Positions 49,895 through 57,988 of a stretch of DNA of 64,000 nucleotides are shown piece by piece. Location: assembly GCF_023145115.1 (NCBI RefSeq), contig NZ_JAGLEJ010000013.1, positions 20,546 through 84,545 of the forward strand, written 5' to 3'. Position numbers and translations under genes: made by a program. Position 1 is the first letter of the stretch; each line of letters opens with the position of its first letter. Under the pieces are notes generated by a model, which was not told where the DNA came from, searched no databases, and was given only the letters and a program-made list of their open reading frames with translations. The stretch comes from Algiphilus sp. Lineage in GTDB: Bacteria > Pseudomonadota > Gammaproteobacteria > Nevskiales > Nevskiaceae.

Positions 49895-51351
49895 GGCTTG
49901 TTCTCTCCCTCGTCGCCATTGCGCTCGGAGAGCGGCTCCCCGGCGATGGCCCCAAGACTGCCGCGGGCGAGGCGCAGGCGCAACGGGGCGCCCGTGTGCG
50001 TGTGCGCCGGGTCGCGCAGGATGGCGCCGTCGTCACCGTGCTGGACGATGGCGTAGCCGCGTCCGAGCGTGGACTGCGGTCCCAGTTGACGCAGACCGGT
50101 CTGCGCGGTCCGGAGTCGCTGTCGCTGATTCTCCAGGCGCTGCGCGGTGGCGCGTCGAAGGGCGGCGCGGGCCTGGGCGATCCGGGCCGGCGCATCGACC
50201 GTGAGGCGTCGGTGCGGGTTGTGGGCGCGCAGCAGGCTGCGCTCGCGCTCCAGTCGCGCGTACTGGCGCTGGATCTGGGCTCTGGCGGCCCGGTGCAGAC
50301 GCTCGCGCAGCGCACCCAGCGCTCGGGCGCGGCTGCTGTCGGTGCCGGCCTGCCGGCGCGCGATGCCGGTCAGGCGCTGGCTCAGCTCGATGCGGCGCCG
50401 GTCGAGCGTCTGCAGCCGCATCAGCGGCGAGACCCGCGCCAGCCGCCGCGTCAGCGCGTCCAGGCGCTGGCCGCGCGCCTCCCCGGCCAGCTGCTCGGCG
50501 CGCGCGAGCCGGTTGCGCAGTTGCGCCACGCGCTGCGCGACTGCCTGCTGATCCGGCGCGACCCGCTCCGCAGCACCGGTCGGCGTGGGCGCGCGGAGAT
50601 CGGCGGCGAAATCGGCGATGGTGGTGTCGGTCTCGTGGCCGACGCCGGTGACCACCGGGACCGCGCACGCGCGGATGGCGCGCGCGACGATCTCCTCGTT
50701 GAAGGCCCACAGATCCTCGATGGAGCCGCCGCCACGCGCCAGCACGATGACGTCGACCTCGGGCGCGCGTTCCGGCAGCTGCGCGAGCGCGGCGGCGATC
50801 TGCGGCGCGGCGCGCTCGCCCTGCACGAGCACCGGCAGCAGGACGAGCGGCACCATCGGCCAGCGCCGCTCGAGGGTGGTGAGGATGTCGCGCAGCGCCG
50901 CGGCGTCGGACGAGGTCACCAGGCCGACGGCGCGCGGAAAGGTGGGCAGCGGGCGCTTGTGCGCCTCCTCGAACAGCCCTTCCGCGGCCAGGCGCTTCTT
51001 GAGCGCCTCGAAGGCCGCCAGCAGCCTGCCTTCGCCGCCGCGCTGCATGGTGCGGCACTTGATCTGCAGCTTGCCGTTGGGCGCGTAGTAGTCGAGCTGG
51101 CCGCTGATCTCGACTTCGTCGCCGTCGGCGGGCGAGAAGGCCACGCCGCGCGCGTCGGACGCGAACATGGCGCACTCGATCTGCGCCCTGTCGTCCTTGA
51201 TGCGGAAGTACCAGTGCCCGGATCGCGCGCGGAAGAAGTTCGAGATCTCGCCGGTGACCCGCAGCGTGGGGAAATTCGCGCGCAGCGTGTCGGCGAGCAG
51301 GCCGGCGACCTCGCTGACGGTATAGCTGCGGGCGGTGCGCGCGCTGGCCAT
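49891..51351 (-). CDS. xseA: Exodeoxyribonuclease VII large subunit
   Basis: XseA is the catalytic subunit of exonuclease VII, which cuts single-stranded DNA from both ends. The 486-residue protein has an OB domain (LRVTGEISNFFRARSGHWYFRIKDD), a catalytic domain (VGLVTSSDAAALRDILTTLERRWP, VIVLARGGGSIEDLWAFNEE, TGVGHETDTTIADF) and a long arginine-rich coiled-coil (about 280-410), then a C-terminal strand (LGRGYAIVQHGDDGAIL). It is divergent from guaB, with 60 bases between the start codons, a common arrangement. Confidence 0.95.
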   Translation of the reverse strand: MASARTARSYTVSEVAGLLADTLRANFPTLRVTGEISNFFRARSGHWYFRIKDDRAQIECAMFASDARGVAFSPADGDEVEISGQLDYYAPNGKLQIKCRTMQRGGEGRLLAAFEALKKRLAAEGLFEEAHKRPLPTFPRAVGLVTSSDAAALRDILTTLERRWPMVPLVLLPVLVQGERAAPQIAAALAQLPERAPEVDVIVLARGGGSIEDLWAFNEEIVARAIRACAVPVVTGVGHETDTTIADFAADLRAPTPTGAAERVAPDQQAVAQRVAQLRNRLARAEQLAGEARGQRLDALTRRLARVSPLMRLQTLDRRRIELSQRLTGIARRQAGTDSSRARALGALRERLHRAARAQIQRQYARLERERSLLRAHNPHRRLTVDAPARIAQARAALRRATAQRLENQRQRLRTAQTGLRQLGPQSTLGRGYAIVQHGDDGAILRDPAHTHTGAPLRLRLARGSLGAIAGEPLSERNGDEGENKP

Positions 51352-51379
51352 GGTGCGGCGGGAGGCGAGGGTGAGGCGT

Positions 51380-51385
51380 TATACT
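51380..51385 (+). promoter_or_regulatory. Probable -10 element of guaB
   Basis: TATACT in an otherwise GC-rich xseA-guaB spacer is a good -10 hexamer. Transcription would start near 51392, which means the first ATG (51391) would lie at or before the start site and the ATG at 51412 is the likely start codon. A -35 hexamer is not clear. Confidence 0.5.
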
Positions 51386-51411
51386 ACGACATGCCCAGCA
51401 AGCCTCCCGCC

Positions 51412-52887
51412 ATGACCCAGGATTCCTCGCGCATCCTCTTCGAGGCCCTCACCTTCGACGACGTGCTGCTGGTGCCGGCCTATTCGAAGATCCTTCCCCG
51501 CACGGCCGATATCAGCACGCGCCTGACCCGAGCCATCGACCTGCGCGTGCCGCTGCTGTCGGCGGCCATGGACACCGTGACCGAGGCGCGCCTCGCCATC
51601 GCCCTGGCGCAGGAAGGCGGCATCGGTATCGTGCACAAGAACATGTCGCCGGAGGCCCAGGCGGGCGAGGTGCGCCGCGTCAAGAAGTACGAGTCCGGCA
51701 TCATCGTCGACCCCATCACGGTGTCCCCGGATCTCACCATCGGCGAGGTCCTGGAGCTCACCCGGGCCAACCAGATTTCCGGCGTGCCGGTGGTGGACGG
51801 CGAGGAGCTGGTGGGCATCGTGACCAGCCGCGACCTGCGTTTCGAGACCCGTTTCGGCGAGCCGGTATCGGTGGTCATGACGCCGAAGGAGCGGCTGATC
51901 ACCGTGCGCGAGGATGCGTCGCGCGAGGAGATCATGCACAAGCTCCACGAGCACCGCATCGAGAAGGTGCTGGTGGTGGGCGACGGCTTCGCGCTGCGCG
52001 GCATGGTGACGGTCAAGGACATCCAGAAGTCCACCGACTTCCCGTTCGCCTGCAAGGACGATCACGGCCGCCTGCGTGTCGGCGCCGCGGTCAGCACCGG
52101 TGGCGACACCGAGCAGCGCGTCGAGGCGCTGGTCGACGCCGGCGTGGATGTGGTCGTGGTCGATACCGCGCACGGTCACAGCTCGGGCGTGCTCGAGCGC
52201 GTGGCGTGGGTCAAGAAGCAGTATCCGGACATGCAGGTGATCGGCGGCAACATCGCCACCGCCGATGCCGCCAGGGCGCTCATCGAGGCCGGGGCCGACG
52301 CCGTCAAGGTGGGCATCGGCCCCGGCTCCATCTGCACCACGCGCGTGGTCGCGGGCGTGGGCGTGCCGCAGATCTCGGCCATCATGGAAGTGGCCGATGC
52401 GCTCAGGGGCACCGACGTGCCGCTGATCGCGGACGGCGGCATCCGCTACTCCGGCGATCTCTCCAAGGCGATCGCGGCCGGCGCCCACGCCGTGATGATC
52501 GGCTCGATGCTGGCCGGTACCGAGGAAGCCCCCGGCGAGGTCGAGCTCTATCAGGGCCGCTCGTACAAGTCGTACCGCGGCATGGGCTCCATGGGCGCGA
52601 TGAGCCAGGGCAGCAAGGACCGCTACTTCCAGGAGTCCACCGCCGATCCCGACAAGCTCGTGCCCGAGGGCATCGAGGGGCGCGTGCCGTACAAGGGTCC
52701 GATGGCCGCCATCGTGCATCAGCTGGTCGGCGGCCTGCGCAGCTCCATGGGGTATACCGGCTGCAACAGCATCGAGACCATGCGCACCGCCACCCGCTTC
52801 GTGAAGATCAGCGCCGCCGGCATGCGCGAGAGTCACGTGCACGATGTCACCATCGTCAAGGAAGCGCCGAACTATCGGGTGGAGTAG
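51412..52887 (+). CDS. guaB: Inosine-5'-monophosphate dehydrogenase
   Basis: GuaB oxidises IMP to XMP, the first committed step of GMP synthesis. The 491-residue protein has ALTFDDVLLVPAYS at the start, two CBS domains at about 95-205, the catalytic C308 in GPGSICTTRVVAG, the flap SMGAMSQGSKDRYFQ and the C-terminal KGPMAAIVHQLVGGLRSSMGYTG. ATG 51412 is preferred to ATG 51391 because of the promoter position; the longer form would add seven residues. Confidence 0.95.
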   Translation: MTQDSSRILFEALTFDDVLLVPAYSKILPRTADISTRLTRAIDLRVPLLSAAMDTVTEARLAIALAQEGGIGIVHKNMSPEAQAGEVRRVKKYESGIIVDPITVSPDLTIGEVLELTRANQISGVPVVDGEELVGIVTSRDLRFETRFGEPVSVVMTPKERLITVREDASREEIMHKLHEHRIEKVLVVGDGFALRGMVTVKDIQKSTDFPFACKDDHGRLRVGAAVSTGGDTEQRVEALVDAGVDVVVVDTAHGHSSGVLERVAWVKKQYPDMQVIGGNIATADAARALIEAGADAVKVGIGPGSICTTRVVAGVGVPQISAIMEVADALRGTDVPLIADGGIRYSGDLSKAIAAGAHAVMIGSMLAGTEEAPGEVELYQGRSYKSYRGMGSMGAMSQGSKDRYFQESTADPDKLVPEGIEGRVPYKGPMAAIVHQLVGGLRSSMGYTGCNSIETMRTATRFVKISAAGMRESHVHDVTIVKEAPNYRVE

Positions 52888-53097
52888 GGCGCCCTCCCCG
52901 CCGGCCGCGAGCGACCGGCGTCGCCCCGGGCACGGGGCAGGCCGACCGGATCGGCCGGCGCTCCCGCTTCCGCCATGTCGCCGAACCGCCCCGGCCCCGT
53001 CGTCGCCGCGCGGGCCGTCGGCAGGCGCGCGCCCGACGGCGCCATCCTCGAGAATCCCGAACCGTTCGATGCTTCGTCCCGCGCGCCTGCCGCGCGA

Positions 53098-53111
53098 TTG
53101 ACCCAGATCAC
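53098..53111 (+). promoter_or_regulatory. FNR-like palindrome before the small secreted protein
   Basis: TTGACCCAGATCAC matches TTGAT-N4-ATCAA at eight of ten fixed positions. It is 75 bases before the ATG at 53187, close to the distance seen for the ccoN box. The rest of the 299-base guaB-downstream spacer shows nothing further. Confidence 0.4.
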
Positions 53112-53186
53112 GGCGGGCGGAGGACGCCGGCCGTAGCATCGTCGGGGTTCGCGAGCGATCCCGGCCCGCGTCAGCCAGAGGGCACC

Positions 53187-53558
53187 ATGACGGTACGGAA
53201 TGCGAGCCGTGCGCTCGCCTGCAGATTGTTGACGGCATGCGGCGCGGCGGCCGCGCTCGGCGCGATGCCTGCGGTATCGGGGGCGGACGTCGGCGCGCGC
53301 GCAGGCGACCCCGTCGCGGAGCTGCCGGTGATCGTCGTGCGTCCCGATGCCGACGATCCGTTGGTGGAATCGGACCGCAACCTGCGCGTGATCATCCACG
53401 GGCTTCCCGATGTGGAGCCGCCGGAGAAGCTCGACTTCGGCGTCTGGGTGCTGCACGCGCTCGGTCTGTCCGGCCCGACGATCCAGGATGCGCCGTACGA
53501 CGTGCAGGTGCGCGCCAGGGCGCTGTCGGACCGGCTCGAGGGCGCGACACCGGAATAG
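53187..53558 (+). CDS. Small secreted protein of unknown function
   Basis: I do not recognise this 123-residue protein. A signal peptide is visible (ALACRLLTACGAAAALGAMPAVSGA, cut near residue 33). The mature part begins DVGARAGDPVAELPVIVVRPDADDPLVESD and has a short C-terminal domain with LDFGVWVLHALGLSGPTIQDAPYDVQVRARALSDRLEG. It is acidic and probably periplasmic. It sits between guaB and guaA, which are usually adjacent, and may have its own FNR-type control. Confidence 0.7.
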   Translation: MTVRNASRALACRLLTACGAAAALGAMPAVSGADVGARAGDPVAELPVIVVRPDADDPLVESDRNLRVIIHGLPDVEPPEKLDFGVWVLHALGLSGPTIQDAPYDVQVRARALSDRLEGATPE

Positions 53559-53600
53559 TCGCGCGCCGCTGGCAGTCCGCACGGCAGGGGGCGCCTCCCG

Positions 53601-53606
53601 TATCAT
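53601..53606 (+). promoter_or_regulatory. Possible -10 element of guaA
   Basis: TATCAT 26 bases before the guaA ATG fits a -10 hexamer. It suggests that guaA is transcribed on its own here rather than from the guaB promoter. Confidence 0.4.
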
Positions 53607-53631
53607 GGCGCGCTCCGCGCCGGTGCCCGCC

Positions 53632-55206
53632 ATGACCGACATCCACGCCCACCGCATTCTCATACTGGACTTCGGTTCCCAGTACACCCAGCTCATAGCC
53701 CGCCGCGTCCGCGAGGCCGGGGTCTACTGCGAGCTGCATCCCTGGGACACCACCGCCGACGAGATCCGCGACTTCGCACCCAGCGGCATCATCCTGTCCG
53801 GCGGTCCGGAGACCGTGATCGCGGACGGTTCGCCGCGTGCCGGCGACGGCGTCTGGCAGTCTGGCGTGCCGGTGCTGGGCATCTGCTACGGCATGCAGAC
53901 CATGGCCGCGGAACTGGGCGGCACGGTCGCGGCGGGCGCGGTGCAGGAGTTCGGCTATGCGCGCGTGCGGGCGCGCAACCACTCGCCCCTGCTGCGCGGC
54001 ATCGAGGATCACGTCGAGGCCGACGGCGCGGCCTACCTGGATGTCTGGATGAGCCACGGCGACCAGGTCACGGCGCTGCCGGAGGGCTTCGTGCGCATCG
54101 CCGAGACCGGTGACGTGCCGATTGCCGGCATGGCCGACCCGGAGCGCCACTACTACGGTCTGCAGTTCCATCCCGAGGTCACCCACACCACTCAGGGCAA
54201 GCGTGTTCTGGAGCGCTTCGTCCACGACATCTGCGGCTGTGCGCGCGCGTGGACCCCGGCCAACATCGTCGAGGATCTGACCGCCCGCGTGCGCGAGCGG
54301 GTCGGCGACCGGCATGTGCTGCTGGGGCTGTCCGGCGGGGTCGACTCGTCGGTGGTGGCGGCGCTGCTGCACAGGGCCATCGGCAACCAGCTGACCTGCG
54401 TGTTCGTCGACAACGGTCTGCTGCGCCTGCACGAGGGCGATCAGGTCATGCGCGTGTTCGAGCAGCACCTGGGCGTGCGCGTCATCCGCGTCGATGCCGA
54501 GGACCGCTTTCTGAACGCGCTGGCCGACGAGGCCGATCCCGAGGCCAAGCGCAAGATCATCGGCCGCACCTTCATCGAGGTCTTCGACGAAGAGGCCGGC
54601 AAGCTCACCGATGTCGAGTTCCTGGCCCAGGGCACCATCTACCCGGACGTCATCGAGTCCGCCGGCGGCAAGACCGGCAAGGCGCACGTCATCAAGTCGC
54701 ACCACAATGTCGGCGGCCTGCCCGAGCACATGAAGCTGAAGCTCGTCGAGCCTTTGCGCGAGCTCTTCAAGGACGAGGTGCGCGCCATCGGCCTGGAGCT
54801 GGGGCTGCCGCGCGACATGATCATGCGCCACCCGTTCCCCGGCCCCGGTCTGGGTGTGCGCATCCTCGGCCGCGTGCACAAGGACGCAGCCGACACGCTG
54901 CGCCTGGCCGACGCCATCTTCATCGAGGAGCTGCGCAAGGCCGACTGGTACGACCACGTCAGCCAGGCCTTCGCGGTCTACCTGCCGGTGAACAGCGTCG
55001 GCGTGACCGGCGACGGTCGCCGCTACGCGCCGGTCATCGGCCTGCGCGCGGTGGAGACCGTCGACTTCATGACCGCGCGCTGGGCGCAGTTGCCCTACGA
55101 CCTGCTGGACACCTGCGCCCGTCGCATCGTCAACGAAGTGCCCGGCGTCTCCCGCGTGGTCTACGACATCTCCGGCAAGCCGCCTGCCACCATCGAATGG
55201 GAGTGA
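53632..55206 (+). CDS. guaA: GMP synthase (glutamine-hydrolysing)
   Basis: GuaA turns XMP into GMP with ATP and glutamine. The 524-residue protein starts with a class I glutamine amidotransferase domain (LDFGSQYTQLIARRVRE, nucleophile C85 in GICYGMQ, HPEVTHT with the His-Glu pair), then an ATP pyrophosphatase domain with LSGGVDSSVVAALL near 236, and a dimerisation domain with TKNVQ-like DGRRYAPVIGLRAVET and a PPATIEWE end. ATG 53632 gives the family N-terminus. Confidence 0.96.
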   Translation: MTDIHAHRILILDFGSQYTQLIARRVREAGVYCELHPWDTTADEIRDFAPSGIILSGGPETVIADGSPRAGDGVWQSGVPVLGICYGMQTMAAELGGTVAAGAVQEFGYARVRARNHSPLLRGIEDHVEADGAAYLDVWMSHGDQVTALPEGFVRIAETGDVPIAGMADPERHYYGLQFHPEVTHTTQGKRVLERFVHDICGCARAWTPANIVEDLTARVRERVGDRHVLLGLSGGVDSSVVAALLHRAIGNQLTCVFVDNGLLRLHEGDQVMRVFEQHLGVRVIRVDAEDRFLNALADEADPEAKRKIIGRTFIEVFDEEAGKLTDVEFLAQGTIYPDVIESAGGKTGKAHVIKSHHNVGGLPEHMKLKLVEPLRELFKDEVRAIGLELGLPRDMIMRHPFPGPGLGVRILGRVHKDAADTLRLADAIFIEELRKADWYDHVSQAFAVYLPVNSVGVTGDGRRYAPVIGLRAVETVDFMTARWAQLPYDLLDTCARRIVNEVPGVSRVVYDISGKPPATIEWE

Positions 55207-55478
55207 CGGGGCGCAGCCGCTCGACGGCCGTCAGCGGGCTTTCCGCACTGTGCTAATGTGACGCCGGCGTCGCATCCTCGCTCCGGATCAGGGGATGCAG
55301 CCGGACAAGGCCTTCCGTCGCGCGGATGTCGTGATTGCGCGAGCGGAGCCACAAGAAATCGACAAATGCCGACACCGTGCATCGTACGAGGCGGGCACCA
55401 CGGCATAGCCGCTTCCCTACCATGCGAGATGGCAGCGCGGGAGGAAGCGCCACCCCCAAGAAGAAGAGGCCTCGCATC

Positions 55479-56972
55479 ATGAACAATGCGTTCCGGCGTG
55501 CATTCGCCGTTATGGTCATCGGCATGCTCGCCGCTTGCGGAGGCGACGGCGGCGGAAGCGGTGCCGACGAGCCCACGCCGCCCGTCGACGACGGTGGCGG
55601 CGGCAACAACGGCGGAGACGGCGGCTCCGGGGGCGATGGCGGAGGCGACTCCGGCGGCGGCGATACCCCCGACGCGCGCAGCTGCGCCGGCGACTTCGGA
55701 CCCGACCGCATCGACGAGGGCGAGGACTGCGCCCCGGTCTATCACGCCTTCTGCGACAGCACCTTCGGCGACGGAGCCTTCCTCTACGAGGAAACACCGC
55801 CCTGCGACGGCGTCACGGTGGAAACCGTCACCGGCGACAGCGGCGAGACCTTCGCCGGCTTCCTCGACTACGTGGTACTGCGGCCCACGGGCGTGGCCCC
55901 CAGGGCGGTCGTCACCAGCCTGCACTTCCGTCAGATCCTGCGCGAACCGGCGACGGCCGCCCATACCTTCGCGGCCCAGATGCGCCTTGCCGAGCTGGTC
56001 AGGGGGCGTCAGGTCATGGTGATCCTGCCGGGCGCCCCCGGCGGCAACTGGCAGCAGACGCCGCTTCCCGGGCTCATCGACACGATCGGCACCGGCGGTC
56101 TGGCAGGCATTCCGCTGCTCGACATCCTGGGTGGCGGCGAGGGTGGCGACAACCCGCTGCTCGGCCTGCTCGAAGGGCTGGGGCTGCCCATCGGCCTGCT
56201 CGACGATCTGCTCTCCTCGGGCGGGACGCTGGGCGATCTCGCCGACGTGCTCGACAATCTGGCACCGCTGGCGGGGTCCGCGGACGACTACCTCGAGTAC
56301 ATCCGGATCGCCCGCGATGACGCGCTCCAGCGCTTCGGCGGCGCCGATCTCCCGCAGTTCGTCAGCGGCCTTTCCAACGGTGGTCTCTACGCCATGCGCC
56401 TGGCCTGTCGCTATCCCGATGAAGTGGATGCCTTCATGAGCGTCGCCGGGGCCGTCAGCGCCACCGAGGCCGAAGCCTGCATGGGGCAGCCGCCGGTCGG
56501 CAGCGTGCAGGTGCACGGCGTCAACGACACGCTTTCGCCCTACGTGGGCGTCATCACCTATCCCATACGCGGCGGCGTGCCGCCGATCCCGGTCGATCTC
56601 CTCGACGGTGGCTCGGTCGGGATCGGCGACGGACTCACGGAGGCCGTGCTCGGCGAGCAGCCCGGGCTGTTCCTGGACGTGTTCGCGCCCAACAACGCCT
56701 GCGGCGGTGAGCTCAGGGAAAGCGTGCAGCCGGCGGGGGTCGCCGGCATGGGCGAGCAGGCCGGCGATGTCGTCATCGAGCGCTTCGCCGAATGCAGCAA
56801 CGCCGCGGGCAAGCAGAGCTACATGGTCACCATCACCCAGGGCGGCCACAACTGGCCGGGCTACGATGCGCCGTCCGGTCAGCCCGTCAACCTCTTCGGT
56901 GCCGTGAGCTACGACTTCGACGCCACGCTGTTCGGGTTCGACCTCATGTGGCGCGCCGCCGGGCTCGACTGA
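55479..56972 (+). CDS. Secreted LpqC/PHB-depolymerase-like esterase lipoprotein, paralog 1
   Basis: This 497-residue alpha/beta-hydrolase is related to LpqC and polyhydroxybutyrate or feruloyl esterases. A lipobox (GMLAACGG) is followed by a Gly/Asp-rich linker of about 50 residues. MVILPGAPGGNWQQ gives the oxyanion side, S299 in SGLSNGGLYAMRLACRYPDEVDAF is the nucleophile, and GGHNWPGYD holds the catalytic histidine. Between them is a long hydrophobic insertion (LLGLLEGLGLPIGLLDDLL) that may be a lid. ATG 55479 was chosen as it begins the signal peptide. A close paralog lies at 57989-59431. The substrate is unknown; extracellular polyester or lipid are likely. Confidence 0.8.
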   Translation: MNNAFRRAFAVMVIGMLAACGGDGGGSGADEPTPPVDDGGGGNNGGDGGSGGDGGGDSGGGDTPDARSCAGDFGPDRIDEGEDCAPVYHAFCDSTFGDGAFLYEETPPCDGVTVETVTGDSGETFAGFLDYVVLRPTGVAPRAVVTSLHFRQILREPATAAHTFAAQMRLAELVRGRQVMVILPGAPGGNWQQTPLPGLIDTIGTGGLAGIPLLDILGGGEGGDNPLLGLLEGLGLPIGLLDDLLSSGGTLGDLADVLDNLAPLAGSADDYLEYIRIARDDALQRFGGADLPQFVSGLSNGGLYAMRLACRYPDEVDAFMSVAGAVSATEAEACMGQPPVGSVQVHGVNDTLSPYVGVITYPIRGGVPPIPVDLLDGGSVGIGDGLTEAVLGEQPGLFLDVFAPNNACGGELRESVQPAGVAGMGEQAGDVVIERFAECSNAAGKQSYMVTITQGGHNWPGYDAPSGQPVNLFGAVSYDFDATLFGFDLMWRAAGLD

Positions 56973-57025
56973 GCCGCAAGGACGCCCGCGTTGCGTCGCA
57001 ACGCGACTGACCGCACCATGGCGGC

Positions 57026-57448
57026 ATGAGCACAGTCGTGCCATGGAGTTCCGTGATGGGCGATGAATCGCGCGATCGCATCGCGCGGTTCGTCGCCGAG
57101 CACGCGGATGTGCGCACTGCCATTCTTTTCGGCTCCATTGCCTGCGGCAGGCAGCGGCCCGACAGCGATGTCGATATCGCTGTCGACACGGGCGTTCCAC
57201 TCGACGCCTCCGCCAAGCAGGCGTTGATAACGCAACTGGCCGACGCCACGGGGCGCCCCGTGGATCTCGTCGATCTGCAGAGTGTCGGCGAGCCATTGCT
57301 CGGCCAGATCCTCAAGCACGGCGTGCGCCTGAAAGGCGCCAACGCCGACTACGCCGAACTGGTCCGACGGCACCTGTTCGACGCCGCCGATTTCCTGCCC
57401 TATGTGGATCGCATGCTGGCGGAACGCCGAAGCACATGGATCGGGTAG
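57026..57448 (+). CDS. mntA: MntA-type nucleotidyltransferase antitoxin
   Basis: This 140-residue minimal nucleotidyltransferase has LFGSIACGRQRPDSDVDIAVD, which fits GSx10DxD exactly (G36, S37, D48, D50). Proteins of this group AMPylate the HepT toxin and so neutralise it. The last part is helical (ADYAELVRRHLFDAADFLPYVDRM). It overlaps the following HepT-like frame by 13 bases. It sits between two paralogous lipoprotein genes. ATG 57056 is an alternative start. Confidence 0.85.
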   Translation: MSTVVPWSSVMGDESRDRIARFVAEHADVRTAILFGSIACGRQRPDSDVDIAVDTGVPLDASAKQALITQLADATGRPVDLVDLQSVGEPLLGQILKHGVRLKGANADYAELVRRHLFDAADFLPYVDRMLAERRSTWIG

Positions 57449-57858
57449 TCGTCGAGCGCAAGCTCGATTCGCTGCGGCGCTGTCTTCAACGAGTGCGCGA
57501 CAAGTGCCCGCGCGATGCCGGGGCCCTTCGCGGCGATGTCGATGCGCAGGACATCCTCGTTCTCAACATCAGCCGTGCTGTTCAGCTGAGTGTGGACCTT
57601 GCCAGCCATCTGCTCGCCGACACGGGGCTGCCACCACCCGAGTCTATGGCGCAGTCCTTCGAGCAACTGGTCGAGTCGGGCGCGATTGACAAGGACGTGG
57701 GGCAGCAGCTCCGGCGTGCCGTGGGGTTCAGTAACCTTGCGGTGCATGCCTATGCCTAAATCGACTGGGAAATCGTGCACGTGATCGCGACACAGCACCT
57801 CGGAGACTTCGAGGCATTCGCGCGCGCCGTGATCAGGGCGAACGGCCGGCCGAGCTAG
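57436..57858 (+). pseudogene. hepT: HepT-type toxin, disrupted
   Basis: The frame encodes a HepT/HI0074-type helical protein (LDSLRRCLQRVRDKCP, DVDAQDILVLNISRAVQLSVDLASHLL) but is cut by TAA at 57757-57759 after 107 residues. Family sequence goes on in the same frame as IDWEIVHVIATQHLGDF to TAG 57856-57858. The conserved catalytic motif R-x4-H-x-Y is FSNLAVHAY: the arginine is Ser 99, with H104 and Y106 kept. Loss of the arginine and truncation both predict loss of RNase activity, so this is a dead toxin beside an intact antitoxin gene. Confidence 0.8.
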
Positions 57859-57988
57859 CGACACCTCCGCTGTCGCCAATTTCCTACATGCGCCGTCGCC
57901 GTCGGTGACTTCGTGTGCAGGAGAGAGTGGGTACCCTGCAGAAACTTACGTACAAGAAATATAGCCAGCGTCAGGCAGGAGACCCCCT

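Noticed and set aside
57757..57759. The in-frame stop in hepT as a recoding site
   Set aside because: The codon is TAA, which is not used for selenocysteine or pyrrolysine, there is no hairpin after it, and the catalytic arginine is also lost, so decay is simpler.
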